Source: Oscillospiraceae bacterium
GTDB taxonomy: Bacteria > Bacillota > Clostridia > Oscillospirales > Oscillospiraceae
Assembly: GCA_009780235.1 (NCBI GenBank)
Contig: WRAK01000004.1
Location: 60,286 to 124,285 of the forward strand
Reading direction: 5' to 3'
DNA length: 64,000 nt
The position numbers and the translations under genes were made by a program. This document shows, in pieces, positions 16,298-25,104 of this stretch (position 1 is the first letter of the stretch; each line of letters begins with the position of its first letter). The notes beneath the pieces were generated by a model. The model was given only the letters and a program-made list of their open reading frames with translations. It ran no database searches and was not told where the DNA came from.

Positions 16298-17404
16298 ATG
16301 CCCATATGGAATCGACGCAAAAAGAAAGACGAGCCGCTGCCGGAGCAAGAGGCACTCGCCCTCCCTACGGAGATCGACCCTGCACTCCAAATGGAGTTCG
16401 AGACGTTTGCAGAGGATGATTCGAGCGAACCCACACCCCGCGAGACCAAAGACACAACCCGCACCGCCTCGGGGCTGTATCCGCACGAAATTGTCATCCT
16501 CGACCTCGCCGCTACGCTCTACACCGACCAAGAGGAGTTCCCCATCTTCTGGCGGCGGGACTACGGCATTTTGCAGATGCCGAAACTCCTCGCCGACCTC
16601 GTAGACCGCGGCTTCCTCACCGATGCCCCCATAGATGTCACGCTGGAGGCCGCCACGGTCCCTGCGCTCAAACAGGCCCTCAAAACCTGCGGCAAACCCG
16701 TGGGCGGCAAAAAGGCGGAGCTGGTGGATCGTCTGCTCACCACCGTCTCCGAGGGTGAACTCTACGCCCTCTTCCCCAGACGGGCTTTCACCCTCACCCC
16801 TGCGGGTATAAAAGCCGTGACCGAGGCCATGCACATCCCCTACCTCCACAAGCGGCCCGTAGAGGGCATGACCATTTGGAGCCTCCACCGCGCCGTGGCC
16901 GAACATCCGGAACAGTCTTACCGAGAACTCATCCGAGCGCACCTCGAAGACCGTTCACGCATGCACATTGAGGCGAAAGACTATGCCGCCTACAGAGCCT
17001 GCCGTTACCGCATGTACCAGTTTCAAATGGAGGAGAGTAAACGCAAACGCGCCTTTCCTTTCCTCGCGGAAGTTATCTACTACGACCTCTCCGGCGTCAG
17101 CGGCGGCACAGATACACTCCACCGCTACGTCAGCGAAAAATACTTCTTCCCCTACGACCAATCCATCGTAAGAATCCCCGCAAACTGCGTCAAAGCCATG
17201 GGCAAGCTCCAAGCGGACTTGGGGCTGTCAGAGGAAATGCTCCGCGCCTTGCTCATCCAGTTTCTGGGGCAGCTTTCCATTCCATTCCACCTCTTTACCG
17301 TGGAGGAATGTGCTGTCATCGTTCTCCTTGAACTCCGCGGCGACACGGAAAAGCTTCGCAAAGTCTACGAACTTGCCGAAACCCGTTTCAGCCAACGGAA
17401 ATAG
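16298..17404 (+). CDS. SAP-domain protein of unknown function
   Basis: The 368-residue soluble protein has an acidic N-terminus, a central SAP motif (TVPALKQALKTCGKPVGGKKAELVDRLL, about residues 114-141) that in other proteins binds nucleic acids, and a charged C-terminal half. AAGGAGG precedes the ATG, 16 bases after recR, so it may be cotranscribed with recR. A nucleic-acid-related role is an inference from the SAP motif only. Confidence 0.72.
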   Translation: MPIWNRRKKKDEPLPEQEALALPTEIDPALQMEFETFAEDDSSEPTPRETKDTTRTASGLYPHEIVILDLAATLYTDQEEFPIFWRRDYGILQMPKLLADLVDRGFLTDAPIDVTLEAATVPALKQALKTCGKPVGGKKAELVDRLLTTVSEGELYALFPRRAFTLTPAGIKAVTEAMHIPYLHKRPVEGMTIWSLHRAVAEHPEQSYRELIRAHLEDRSRMHIEAKDYAAYRACRYRMYQFQMEESKRKRAFPFLAEVIYYDLSGVSGGTDTLHRYVSEKYFFPYDQSIVRIPANCVKAMGKLQADLGLSEEMLRALLIQFLGQLSIPFHLFTVEECAVIVLLELRGDTEKLRKVYELAETRFSQRK

Positions 17405-17423
17405 AAGATATTTCCCAAAAATC

Positions 17424-17452
17424 TTGACAACTCACGTAAACTATGATATGGT
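17424..17452 (+). promoter_or_regulatory. Sigma-A promoter for rnj
   Basis: TTGACA at 17424-17429 and TATGGT at 17447-17452 are 17 bp apart. The resulting leader of about 330 nt contains two strong inverted repeats (17476-17551 and 17719-17778). Confidence 0.75.
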
Positions 17453-17475
17453 ATTCCCCGCTGACATTCGCCCTT

Positions 17476-17551
17476 TGCAGGGTGCGATACCCACATCGCA
17501 CCGCATCATCCTAGTGTGGCACACGGTGCGATGTGGGCATCGCACCCTGCA
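17476..17551. repeat. Palindromic repeat, GGTGCGATGTGGGC variant
   Basis: TGCAGGGTGCGATACCCACATC is matched by GATGTGGGCATCGCACCCTGCA after a 22-base centre. The ends are TGCAGGG/CCCTGCA instead of GTAGGGG/CCCCTAC. It lies in the rnj leader. Confidence 0.8.
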
Positions 17552-17718
17552 AGGGAGCTTCCATCAGGCCTTAAGTACAAACATGTACTTTTTATATGTA
17601 AGTTTAGACCAACCCATAAGGCAAATAAGAACCCGTCACAATTCCGGCGATACAGGGCCGAAATCGACGGGGCAGTATTACTTTGTGCACATTTCGCACG
17701 CAACAAGAAGAAAGGATA

Positions 17719-17778
17719 GATTGCTTTTCTGACAAAATTTTGGGTAAGATTGTACAAGATTTTGTCAGAGAAGCAATC
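17719..17778 (+). promoter_or_regulatory. 23-bp hairpin just before rnj
   Basis: Bases 17719-17741 (starting GATTGCTTTTCTGAC) pair with 17756-17778 (ending AGAGAAGCAATC) over 23 positions with only two G-U pairs; the loop is 14 nt. The stem ends 13 bases before the chosen ATG. An AAAGGA sequence lies just before the stem, so the structure separates a good ribosome site from the start codon. It could be a processing site or an element for self-regulation by RNase J. Confidence 0.7.
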
Positions 17779-17791
17779 AAGGCAAACTATT

Positions 17792-19606
17792 ATGGCAGAA
17801 AAGAACACAGAAAAGAGACCTGCGCACAAGCAGTCTGAACGGCCTGCGAGACCGCAGTCCGAAAGACCCGTCAGAACACAGGTCGAACATCGCAAGCCCG
17901 CCCGCAAACAGGGCGAGCGTAAATCCGTAGGCCGTCCGCCCGGCGGGAAACTGAAAATCATCCCCCTCGGCGGCCTCAATGAAATCGGCAAAAACCTCAC
18001 CGTCTACGAATACGGCGACGACATTATCCTCGTAGACGTCGGCCTCGGCTTCCCCGATGACGACATGTACGGTGTGGACATTGTCATCCCCGACTTCAGC
18101 TATCTGGTGAAGAATCAGGGCCGCATCCGCGGCATCTTCCTCACCCACGGACATGAAGACCACATCGGGGCCGTCCCCTATCTCCTGAAAAACCTAAACG
18201 CCCCCATCTACGCCACACGGCTGACGGCGGCCTTGGTAAACCTCAAGCTCCAAGAACACGGGCTTGCGCAGAAAACCAGGCTCCACACCATGGAGGCCGG
18301 GCAAAGCCAAAAGGCAGGCGTGTTCAGCGTGGAGTTCATTCACGTCAACCACTCCATCGCCGATGCGGTGTCCCTCGCCATCAAGACCCCGGCGGGTACG
18401 GTGGTGCATACGGGCGACTTCAAGATTGACCCCACCCCCATCCACGGCGACATGATAGACCTCGCCCGTTTCGGCCAACTCGGAAAAGAGGGCGTTCTGG
18501 CTCTGCTGTCCGACTCGACTAACATCGAAAAACCCGGCTACTCCACCTCCGAGAGCAAGGTGGGCGAGAGTTTTGACCGCCTGTTCAACGGCTGCAACAA
18601 GCGCATTATCGTCACAACATTTGCGTCCAACGTCCATCGGCTCCAACAAGTGATTAACACCGCCGCCAAGTACGGCCGCAAGGTGGGCATCACAGGGCGG
18701 AGCATGGAGAACATTATCAAAGTCTCGCTCGAACTCGGCTATCTCAAGGTACCGAAAAACACCCTCGTCGAAATGGCGGAGCTCAAAAACATGCCCCGCT
18801 CCAAACAGGTGATTATCACCACAGGCAGTCAGGGCGAGGACAGGAGCGCACTCTACCGCATGGCTTTCTCCGGCCACAAGCAAGTGGAAATCGGCCCCGA
18901 GGACAGAGTCATTATCTCCGCCTCCGCCGTCCCCGGCAACGAGCGGACGGTCTCCAATGTCATTGACGAACTCTTCCACAAGGGAGCAGACGTCATCTAT
19001 GACAAATTCTCCGACCTCCACGTCTCCGGCCACGCCTGCCGGGAAGAGCTGAAGATGATATTGGCTCTGACACGGCCGCAGTTCTTCATCCCCGTCCACG
19101 GCGAGCATCGGATGCTCAAAAAGCACGCCGCCGTCGCCATCGAAATGGGGATGCCTTCGAAGAATACCATCATCGCAGAACTCGGCAACGTCATCGAACT
19201 GACGAAAAAGTCCGCCAAGATAAACGGCAGCGTCACGGCGGGCAAGGTCTTAATCGACGGCACAGGCATAGGCGATGTGGGTGCCGTTGTCCTGCGGGAC
19301 CGCAAGGTGCTGGCAGAGGACGGCATGGTCGTCGTGGTCATGAACCTCTCCTCACAAGACGGCTCCCTCGTCTCCGGCCCGGACATCATCACCCGCGGCT
19401 TCATCTACGTGAAAGAGTCCGAAGACACGATGAAAGACCTCAAGCGCATCGCGCTGGAAGCCTTAGCCCACTCGGGCGGTACCGGACGAAGCGGCCGCAT
19501 CGACTACAACGCCATCCGTAGTGCCGTCAAACACGACATGTCCGGCTTCCTGTACAAGAAAACACGGCGCAGCCCGATGATTTTGCCGGTAATTATGGAG
19601 ATATAG
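17792..19606 (+). CDS. rnj: Ribonuclease J
   Basis: The 604-residue metallo-beta-lactamase/beta-CASP nuclease acts as a 5'-to-3' exo- and endoribonuclease in RNA decay. The HxHxDH motif HGHEDH is at 119-124, with HVNHSIADAV, HTGDFKID and LLSDSTN following, and HVSGHA...VHGEHRM in the beta-CASP/RNase J part. An N-terminal extension of about 50 residues, rich in Arg, Lys, Pro and Gln, precedes the catalytic domain and is probably disordered. The ATG at 17792 has only a weak site (AAGG); in-frame ATT, CTG and TTG codons upstream lie within the hairpin, so the start is not certain. Confidence 0.93.
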   Translation: MAEKNTEKRPAHKQSERPARPQSERPVRTQVEHRKPARKQGERKSVGRPPGGKLKIIPLGGLNEIGKNLTVYEYGDDIILVDVGLGFPDDDMYGVDIVIPDFSYLVKNQGRIRGIFLTHGHEDHIGAVPYLLKNLNAPIYATRLTAALVNLKLQEHGLAQKTRLHTMEAGQSQKAGVFSVEFIHVNHSIADAVSLAIKTPAGTVVHTGDFKIDPTPIHGDMIDLARFGQLGKEGVLALLSDSTNIEKPGYSTSESKVGESFDRLFNGCNKRIIVTTFASNVHRLQQVINTAAKYGRKVGITGRSMENIIKVSLELGYLKVPKNTLVEMAELKNMPRSKQVIITTGSQGEDRSALYRMAFSGHKQVEIGPEDRVIISASAVPGNERTVSNVIDELFHKGADVIYDKFSDLHVSGHACREELKMILALTRPQFFIPVHGEHRMLKKHAAVAIEMGMPSKNTIIAELGNVIELTKKSAKINGSVTAGKVLIDGTGIGDVGAVVLRDRKVLAEDGMVVVVMNLSSQDGSLVSGPDIITRGFIYVKESEDTMKDLKRIALEALAHSGGTGRSGRIDYNAIRSAVKHDMSGFLYKKTRRSPMILPVIMEI

Positions 19607-19634
19607 GCGGCACTTTACCGTCCCCTTGCCCTTC

Positions 19635-19716
19635 GTAGCACGACGCCCTCGGCACGCCGAGGGCGTCGCGCCCTACACGTCACATCTGTAGGGGCGGATT
19701 CCATATCCGCCCCTAC
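19635..19716. repeat. Two compact palindromes in tandem
   Basis: The first (19635-19676) has the ACGCCCTCGGC core with GTAG/CTAC ends. The second (19688-19716) is GTAGGGGCGGATTCC joined almost directly to its complement. They fill the space between rnj and the ArsC-like gene. Confidence 0.8.
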
Positions 19717-19735
19717 ATAACCGGGAGCAGCCCAC

Positions 19736-20068
19736 ATGAACATACAAATCTTCGGCAAGAAAAAGTGCTTCGACACCAAAAAAGCCGAACGCTATTTCAA
19801 AGAACGCCGCATCAAAGTCCAAAACATCGACCTCGTCCGCTACGGCATGAGCCGTGGCGAATTTGGCAGCGTAAAAAATGCGGTGGGACTGGATAACCTA
19901 ATCGACCCCGCCGCCGACGGCGCAGAACTGGTCGCCTATCTGGCACATACGGCGGACAAAGAGGAGAAACTCCTCGAAGAGCCGTGGCTGCTCAAAACCC
20001 CCATCGTCCGCAACGGTAAACAGGCCACGGTGGGCTATTGCCCGGATGTCTGGGCGAAGTGGGAATAA
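19736..20068 (+). CDS. ArsC/Spx-family protein
   Basis: The 110-residue thioredoxin-fold protein of the ArsC/Spx family has KKCFDTKKAERYF at the start, with a single active-site-position Cys 11, and the family's LLKTPIVRNGKQATVGYCPDVW at the end. There is no CxxC, so it is neither a typical Spx with a redox switch nor proven to be an arsenate reductase. GGGAG precedes the ATG. It is followed 4 bases later by the methyltransferase gene. Confidence 0.82.
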   Translation: MNIQIFGKKKCFDTKKAERYFKERRIKVQNIDLVRYGMSRGEFGSVKNAVGLDNLIDPAADGAELVAYLAHTADKEEKLLEEPWLLKTPIVRNGKQATVGYCPDVWAKWE

Positions 20069-20072
20069 TATT

Positions 20073-20804
20073 ATGTGTAACACATTTACAAATCAATTTA
20101 TTGCGAACGAGAAAAATCACGCGTTCTTGAAAGCCACTATGATGGGGCCAAACGCCATGCGGATATCCGAAGAATTGGCATCGTATTTGACCATTACCAA
20201 AGAGATGCGCATCCTTGACCTCGCCTGCGGCATGGGGCTTTCTGCGCTTTTCCTGACACAGCAATACGGCGCGACAGTTTTCGCCGCCGACCTTTGGATT
20301 TCGCCGACTGAGAACTATGAGCGTTTCAAGTCGGTCGGGATTGCCGACAGAGCCATCCCGGTTTCCGTTGACGCGACAAAGGGCCTGCCTTTTGCGCACG
20401 GGTATTTTGACATCCTGTTCACCGTTGACGGCTATCACTATTTCGGTGACACGGAAGAAATGCTCCCGTCCCTCATTCCCTTCGTGAAAAAAGGCGGCTA
20501 TATCGCCATCGCAATCCCCGGCTTGCACTATGAGTTTGGGGAAAACGTCCCCGATGAAATGAAGCCGTGGTGGAACGAGCCGGAGATTGCAAGGACAATA
20601 CGCGGTCTGGATTGGTGGAAGGACTTGTGGCGCAAGACGAGCGGAATCGAGATTGTGGACATCCGTGAAATGGCCTGCCACAAGCAGGCGTGGGACGAAT
20701 GGCTTACCGGGTACATTCCCGAAGCCGCGGAGGACATCCCTATGATGGAGGCTGAAAACGGCAAGTACTTCAATACGATTCAGTTGATTGCCAGGGTGAT
20801 TTGA
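20073..20804 (+). CDS. SAM-dependent methyltransferase
   Basis: The 243-residue class I methyltransferase has motif I LDLACGMGLSALFL about 50 residues in, then AADLW (motif II), DILFTVDGYHYF and a GGYIAIAIPG strand. It resembles the broad group of small-molecule methyltransferases; the substrate is unknown. The ATG at 20073 is 4 bases after the ArsC-like gene and has no strong ribosome site, so translation is probably coupled. It ends just before a strong terminator. Confidence 0.82.
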   Translation: MCNTFTNQFIANEKNHAFLKATMMGPNAMRISEELASYLTITKEMRILDLACGMGLSALFLTQQYGATVFAADLWISPTENYERFKSVGIADRAIPVSVDATKGLPFAHGYFDILFTVDGYHYFGDTEEMLPSLIPFVKKGGYIAIAIPGLHYEFGENVPDEMKPWWNEPEIARTIRGLDWWKDLWRKTSGIEIVDIREMACHKQAWDEWLTGYIPEAAEDIPMMEAENGKYFNTIQLIARVI

Positions 20805-20820
20805 TTCATCGCCGAAAGCA

Positions 20821-20858
20821 AAAAAGACACCGCATCCGGGTGGATGCGGTGTCTTTTT
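20821..20858. terminator. Bidirectional terminator
   Basis: A perfect 17-bp stem AAAAAGACACCGCATCC / GGATGCGGTGTCTTTTT with a 4-base loop. A T-run on each strand serves both the methyltransferase gene (+) and hicA (-). Confidence 0.92.
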
Positions 20859-20862
20859 ATAG

Positions 20863-21057
20863 TCAAAACCGAAAATCAATCCCCGCCTGTTTCAAAATCG
20901 CATTGGCGGTATGCCGTGACTTAATTTTCCCGTCCACCGTCACATGGCGTTTTGTAATAGGGCTAAACCAGATGTCATGGTCGCCCTTCCCACGGCGATA
21001 AAAGGTACATCCACTTTGGGTAAGCACCTTCCGCACCTGCTTCTCATATTCAGCCAT
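20863..21057 (-). CDS. hicA: HicA-type mRNA interferase toxin
   Basis: The 64-residue protein has the HicA double-stranded-RNA-binding-like fold signature with a catalytic His in RRGKGDHDIWFSP and the basic ending SRHTANAILKQAGI. HicA toxins cleave mRNA unless bound by HicB. It starts inside the last codons of the hicB-like gene (8-base overlap), so the two are translated together. It ends at the bidirectional terminator. Confidence 0.85.
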   Translation of the reverse strand: MAEYEKQVRKVLTQSGCTFYRRGKGDHDIWFSPITKRHVTVDGKIKSRHTANAILKQAGIDFRF

Positions 21058-21277
21058 TCACAACCAGCCTCTCATACCGTTGCGTACTATAAGACAGAGA
21101 TATCTCATCATCTGCTACACCATTGAGTACAAGCAATTCAGGTACTGTAACACGGATACGCTCGACAAGCGCATCAAAAGATCCGTGCTCTAAAACAAGC
21201 CCCGGCACATCTTCGCTGGTGGCAATCCACACAAACGCCTCATCGTCCCACATAAAGTTGATTTGATATGCGGCCAT
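21050..21277 (-). CDS. hicB: DUF1902/HicB-like antitoxin
   Basis: The 75-residue acidic protein carries the HicB-like partner fold: INFMWDDEAFVWIATSEDVPGLVLEHGSFDALVERI, closest to the DUF1902 branch. It lacks the C-terminal DNA-binding domain of longer HicB proteins, so any autoregulation must work differently. It comes first in the operon, as expected for an antitoxin expressed ahead of its toxin. GTGAGGTG precedes the ATG. Confidence 0.8.
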   Translation of the reverse strand: MAAYQINFMWDDEAFVWIATSEDVPGLVLEHGSFDALVERIRVTVPELLVLNGVADDEISLSYSTQRYERLVVNG

Positions 21278-21311
21278 TGTCGTTCACCTCACTTCTGGCT
21301 AACTTACCCTC

Positions 21312-21340
21312 ATTATACCCCACCCGCCCCCAAAACACAA
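21312..21340 (-). promoter_or_regulatory. Promoter for hicBA
   Basis: On the minus strand TTGTGT (21335-21340) and TATAAT (21312-21317) are separated by a G-rich 17-bp spacer. The site lies just past the stop codon of the upstream permease gene, so the toxin-antitoxin pair has its own promoter. Confidence 0.65.
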
Positions 21341-21342
21341 GC

Positions 21343-22407
21343 CTACCGCCACAAGCGTACATGCCCCTGATCATGAAACTGCTTCAAGAGCAAAAACCCC
21401 ATCGGAAACGTTATCATCCCAAGCACCCCCACCAACCGAAACCCCAGATACATCGCCATCAGCGTCGCCACGGGGTGCAAACCCATCTGCGCACCGATAA
21501 ACCGAGGCTCCATAAAGCTATGCGTCACACTCACCGTAGCATAGGTGAGAATCAGCCCCACACCCATCGTAAAATTCCCGCCCAAGAGACTGAGCAAGGC
21601 CCAAGGAATCAGCACCGTCCCCGTCCCCAAAACGGGCAGGGCGTCAATGACCGCAATCAGGGCCGCCAGCAATATCCCATACGGCACCCGCAAAACGAGC
21701 ATCGCAATCGTGAGGAGTATAAAAGTCACCCCGATAAGCTTCACCTGCGCCCGCCCCCACTTGCCGAGTGTCGAGCGCATATCCCGGCCAATCTCCCGCA
21801 CCCGCTCGTGCCACTTGGCGGGGATTTGCCGCAGGAGAAACGCCGTCACCTGCGGGAAGCTCACGCTGATAAAAATCACGCTGATGGCATAGGTCAGAAT
21901 AAAGAGGAAAAATCGCGGGAACGCCGCAGCCGCAGAGGCCGCAACACTAAGCAATCTCGTGGAAAGCTGTCCCGGCAGCTCCTCCAGCATCAGCGTAAAG
22001 CTGTCAATCCCCGCCTGTATCATCGCCTGCGTCTCCACGGGGGCGGCGATGACAAAGTGATAGAAATAGCTCTCCAACCGCCCGAATACATCTCCCACCT
22101 GTCCCGCAATCTCCGGCAAGTTGCGGGCAAAGATGCCGATGCCGTTGATGAGTTGGCTGACCGCAAGGCTGACCAGCGAAATCAGCAAGGCCAACACCAG
22201 CAGACTGCAAACCGCCGCCGCAAAGCCCCGCCGAAACCGAAAGCGTACAATAAACCACCGCACCCCCGGCTCCATCAGCCGCGCCGTGAGCCATGCCAGC
22301 AAAAACGGTGCCGCCCAAGGCAGCACAAAACGCACCGCAACCCACATCCCTCCCGCCGCCAAAGCCGCATAAAGTGCCCAAGTCAATATTCGCTGATGTT
22401 TCGCCAT
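21343..22407 (-). CDS. AI-2E family permease (YtvI-like)
   Basis: The 354-residue membrane protein has about eight hydrophobic segments and the AI-2E/PerM layout: an N-terminal hairpin around LPWAAPFLLAWLTARLMEPGV, a soluble middle with amphipathic helices, and a conserved C-terminal part (PVLGTGTVLIPWALLSLLGGN, MEPRFIGAQMGLHPVATL). Length and sequence look closest to the sporulation protein YtvI, though other AI-2E members are possible. The ATG at 22407 was chosen because the longer open frame crosses the divergent hom promoter and the hom gene. Confidence 0.85.
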   Translation of the reverse strand: MAKHQRILTWALYAALAAGGMWVAVRFVLPWAAPFLLAWLTARLMEPGVRWFIVRFRFRRGFAAAVCSLLVLALLISLVSLAVSQLINGIGIFARNLPEIAGQVGDVFGRLESYFYHFVIAAPVETQAMIQAGIDSFTLMLEELPGQLSTRLLSVAASAAAAFPRFFLFILTYAISVIFISVSFPQVTAFLLRQIPAKWHERVREIGRDMRSTLGKWGRAQVKLIGVTFILLTIAMLVLRVPYGILLAALIAVIDALPVLGTGTVLIPWALLSLLGGNFTMGVGLILTYATVSVTHSFMEPRFIGAQMGLHPVATLMAMYLGFRLVGVLGMITFPMGFLLLKQFHDQGHVRLWR

Positions 22408-22483
22408 AGTCACCTGCCCGTCCCGCAAAAACGCGTCCCTCCCCTCATATGTATGCAAATGCCGGGCAAGCCATTCTAATGCC

Positions 22484-22512
22484 TTGCACCCGGACGAAAT
22501 GTGTGCTAGAAT
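22484..22512 (+). promoter_or_regulatory. Promoter for hom
   Basis: TTGCAC at 22484-22489 and TAGAAT at 22507-22512 are 17 bp apart, about 75 bases before the hom ATG, in the region divergent from the permease gene. Confidence 0.7.
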
Positions 22513-22587
22513 ATAGGTTGCGCATCTAAATAATTTTTCCCCATTTCCACGGCAAATAATACCAAAGAGAAAAGCGGGTGTTCTTCC

Positions 22588-23727
22588 ATGACTAAAATCG
22601 CAATACTGGGCTTCGGCATCGTCGGCACGGGCGTGGCGGAAGTTCTCACGGAAAACGCAAAAAAAATCGCCCTCTCCGCCGCAGAGGCGATTGCGCTGAA
22701 ATACATCCTCGACATCCGAGACCTCTCCGACAGCCCCTTCGCGGACAAGTGCGTCACGGATTTCTCCGTCATCGAGCAAGACCCCGAAGTCCGTGTGGTA
22801 GTCGAGACCATCGGCGGCGCGGGCGTGGCTTACGACTTCACCAAGCGCGCGCTCTTAGCGGGCAAAAGCGTTGTCACCAGCAACAAAGAGTTGGTCGCCA
22901 TGCACGGCTATGAGCTGCTGGCCATCGCCAAGGCGCAAAACGTCAACTATCTCTTCGAGGCCAGCGTCGGCGGCGGAATTCCCATCATTCGCCCCATCAG
23001 CCAGTGCTTGGCGGCGAATGAGATTTCGGAGATTTGCGGCATCCTCAACGGCACGACAAACTACATGCTCACGGAGATGGCCGCAAAAGGCGTCCCCTTC
23101 GCTGAGGCGCTCAAAGACGCGCAGGCACTCGGCTACGCCGAAGCAGACCCCACCGCCGACATCGAGGGCGACGACGCCTGCCGCAAGATTTGCATCCTCG
23201 GCTCCCTCAGCTTCGGCCGGCACATCTACCCGGATGAGGTGCCGACAGAGGGCATCACCAAAGTCACCCCCGAAGATATCTGCTACGCCAAAGGCATAAA
23301 CCGCAAGATTAAACTCTTAGGCCGTGCGATTCGCACGGAAGACGGCAAAGTCGCCGCCTACGTCGCCCCCCACCTCGTCAACACCGACAGTTTGCTTGCA
23401 AATGTCGAAGGCGTACACAACGGCATCACCGTCCGAGGCAACGCCATCGGTGATGTCATGTTCTACGGCCCCGGCGCAGGCAAGCTCCCCACCGCCAGCG
23501 CGGTAGTAGCTGACGTCATAGACTGCGTCAAACACCTCAAAGCCCGCAAATACATAGCTTGGGAACAAGGCGGCCCGGCATTTTCAGCAGACCCCAAAAC
23601 CTTGGTATCCCAATGGTACGTTCGCACCTCCACCGATGCGTTTATCACAGAGTCCATGAGCGCAATCGACCTCGCCCCCAAGCTGGAAGAGTGGAACGCC
23701 GAATGCGCGTTCCGTCTATTGGATTAA
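22588..23727 (+). CDS. hom: Homoserine dehydrogenase
   Basis: The 379-residue NAD(P)-dependent enzyme reduces aspartate semialdehyde to homoserine for threonine and methionine synthesis. It has ILGFGIVGTGV (GxGxxG), the catalytic-domain signature GILNGTTNYML with GYAEADPTADIEGDDA, and SVGGGIPII. After the catalytic domain only about 60 residues remain (…QWYVRTSTDAFITESM…), shorter than the usual C-terminal ACT domain, so feedback by threonine may be weak or absent. lysC follows after a palindromic repeat, which suggests a shared aspartate-family unit. Confidence 0.95.
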   Translation: MTKIAILGFGIVGTGVAEVLTENAKKIALSAAEAIALKYILDIRDLSDSPFADKCVTDFSVIEQDPEVRVVVETIGGAGVAYDFTKRALLAGKSVVTSNKELVAMHGYELLAIAKAQNVNYLFEASVGGGIPIIRPISQCLAANEISEICGILNGTTNYMLTEMAAKGVPFAEALKDAQALGYAEADPTADIEGDDACRKICILGSLSFGRHIYPDEVPTEGITKVTPEDICYAKGINRKIKLLGRAIRTEDGKVAAYVAPHLVNTDSLLANVEGVHNGITVRGNAIGDVMFYGPGAGKLPTASAVVADVIDCVKHLKARKYIAWEQGGPAFSADPKTLVSQWYVRTSTDAFITESMSAIDLAPKLEEWNAECAFRLLD

Positions 23728-23742
23728 ACGCATAACCGAAAT

Positions 23743-23821
23743 GTAGGGGCGGCCATTGACCGTCCGTGCACCGGATATTTATGAAATGTTAAATCAGCGG
23801 ACGGCCAATGGCCGCCCCTAC
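23743..23821. repeat. GTAGGGGC palindrome, GGCCATTGGCCG core
   Basis: The left arm GTAGGGGCGGCCATTGACCG and the right arm CGGACGGCCAATGGCCGCCCCTAC flank an AT-rich centre. The same core recurs at 13136-13219, 33992-34017 and 36723-36749. It separates hom from lysC. Confidence 0.82.
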
Positions 23822-23859
23822 ATCATACTCCAATACATAGACCGAAGGGAAAATCAAAA

Positions 23860-25071
23860 ATGTCATTGATCGTACAAAAATTCGGCGGCTCCAGCGTCGC
23901 CGATGCCGACTGCATCCGCCGTGTAGCGGGCATCATAGCAGACACTTTCCGCGCAGGGAACGAGGTCATTGTTGTTCTCTCCGCCCAAGGCGATACCACG
24001 GATGAACTGCTGGACAAGGCGGCGGAGCTCAACCCTCGCGCATCCAAGCGAGAACTCGACATGCTCATGTCCACGGGCGAGCAGGTCTCCATCTCCCTCA
24101 TGGCCATGTGCCTCAAGGGCATGGGCGTCCCCGCCGTAAGTCTCACGGGCTGGCAAATCGGAATGCACACCAACTCCGATTACGGTAGTGCCCGCATCGA
24201 GCGTGTCACGGGCGAGCGGATTAAAAAAGAGCTCGGCCAAGGCCGTGTCGTCCTCGTGGCGGGCTTCCAAGGCATCAACCCCTCCGGCGATATCACGACG
24301 CTGGGCCGCGGCGGGTCTGATACCTCGGCGGTCGCCATCGCGGCGGCCATGCACGCCGACAAGTGCCAGATTTTTACGGACGTGGACGGCGTCTACACGG
24401 CCGACCCCCGTAAAGTCCCCGGCGCGCGCAAGCTAAATGAAATCACCTACGAGGAAATGCAAGAACTCGCATCACTCGGCGCACAGGTGCTCCACAACCG
24501 CTCGGTTGAGCTTGCGAAAAAATACGACGTGCGTCTGGAGGTTCTCTCCAGCTTCAAAAACACACCGGGAACTCTGGTGAAGGAGGTCACAAAAAACATG
24601 GAACATCTTGAAATCACAGGTATCGCAAAAGACACGGAAACCGTCCTGTTCGCCATCATCGGCCTCAAAGACGAGCCGGGCAAGGCCTTCAAAGTCTTCC
24701 GCCTGCTCGCCAACGCCAAGGTCAACGTGGACATCATCCTCCAATCCATCGGCCGTAGTGAGAGCAAAGACATCAGCTTCACCGTCCCCAAGAGCGACAT
24801 GGACAAAACGCTCGCCGTCTTGGAAGAGAACAGAGACTCCCTCGGCTATGAGCAAATCGACGTAGACGCAAACGTCGCCAAGGTCTCTACCGTCGGCGTC
24901 GGCATGGTCTCCACCCCCGGCGTAGCCGCCAGGATGTTCGAGGCATTATCCGATGCGAAGATTAACATTAATATGATATCGACAAGCGAAATCAAAATCT
25001 CCGTCTTAGTAGCCGCCGACCAGGCGGACAGGGCGATGAATGTGATACACGAAAAGTTCTTCGGTAAGTAG
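23860..25071 (+). CDS. lysC: Aspartate kinase
   Basis: The 403-residue product phosphorylates aspartate, the first step to lysine, threonine and methionine. The N-terminal kinase domain has VQKFGGSSVAD at the start, then TLGRGGSDTSAVA and FTDVDGVYTADPR; the C-terminal third holds two ACT domains (…GLKDEPGKAFKVF… and …VSTPGVAARMFEAL…) for amino-acid feedback. Pathway control probably rests here, since Hom lacks a full ACT domain. Confidence 0.96.
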   Translation: MSLIVQKFGGSSVADADCIRRVAGIIADTFRAGNEVIVVLSAQGDTTDELLDKAAELNPRASKRELDMLMSTGEQVSISLMAMCLKGMGVPAVSLTGWQIGMHTNSDYGSARIERVTGERIKKELGQGRVVLVAGFQGINPSGDITTLGRGGSDTSAVAIAAAMHADKCQIFTDVDGVYTADPRKVPGARKLNEITYEEMQELASLGAQVLHNRSVELAKKYDVRLEVLSSFKNTPGTLVKEVTKNMEHLEITGIAKDTETVLFAIIGLKDEPGKAFKVFRLLANAKVNVDIILQSIGRSESKDISFTVPKSDMDKTLAVLEENRDSLGYEQIDVDANVAKVSTVGVGMVSTPGVAARMFEALSDAKININMISTSEIKISVLVAADQADRAMNVIHEKFFGK

Positions 25072-25104
25072 GGACGGATGGTAATTCGCCCGCATCGTAT
25101 GCAC

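Noticed and set aside
22408..22779. N-terminal extension of the AI-2E permease
   Set aside because: The extension overlaps the hom promoter and the 5' end of hom on the opposite strand and has no membrane or domain pattern.
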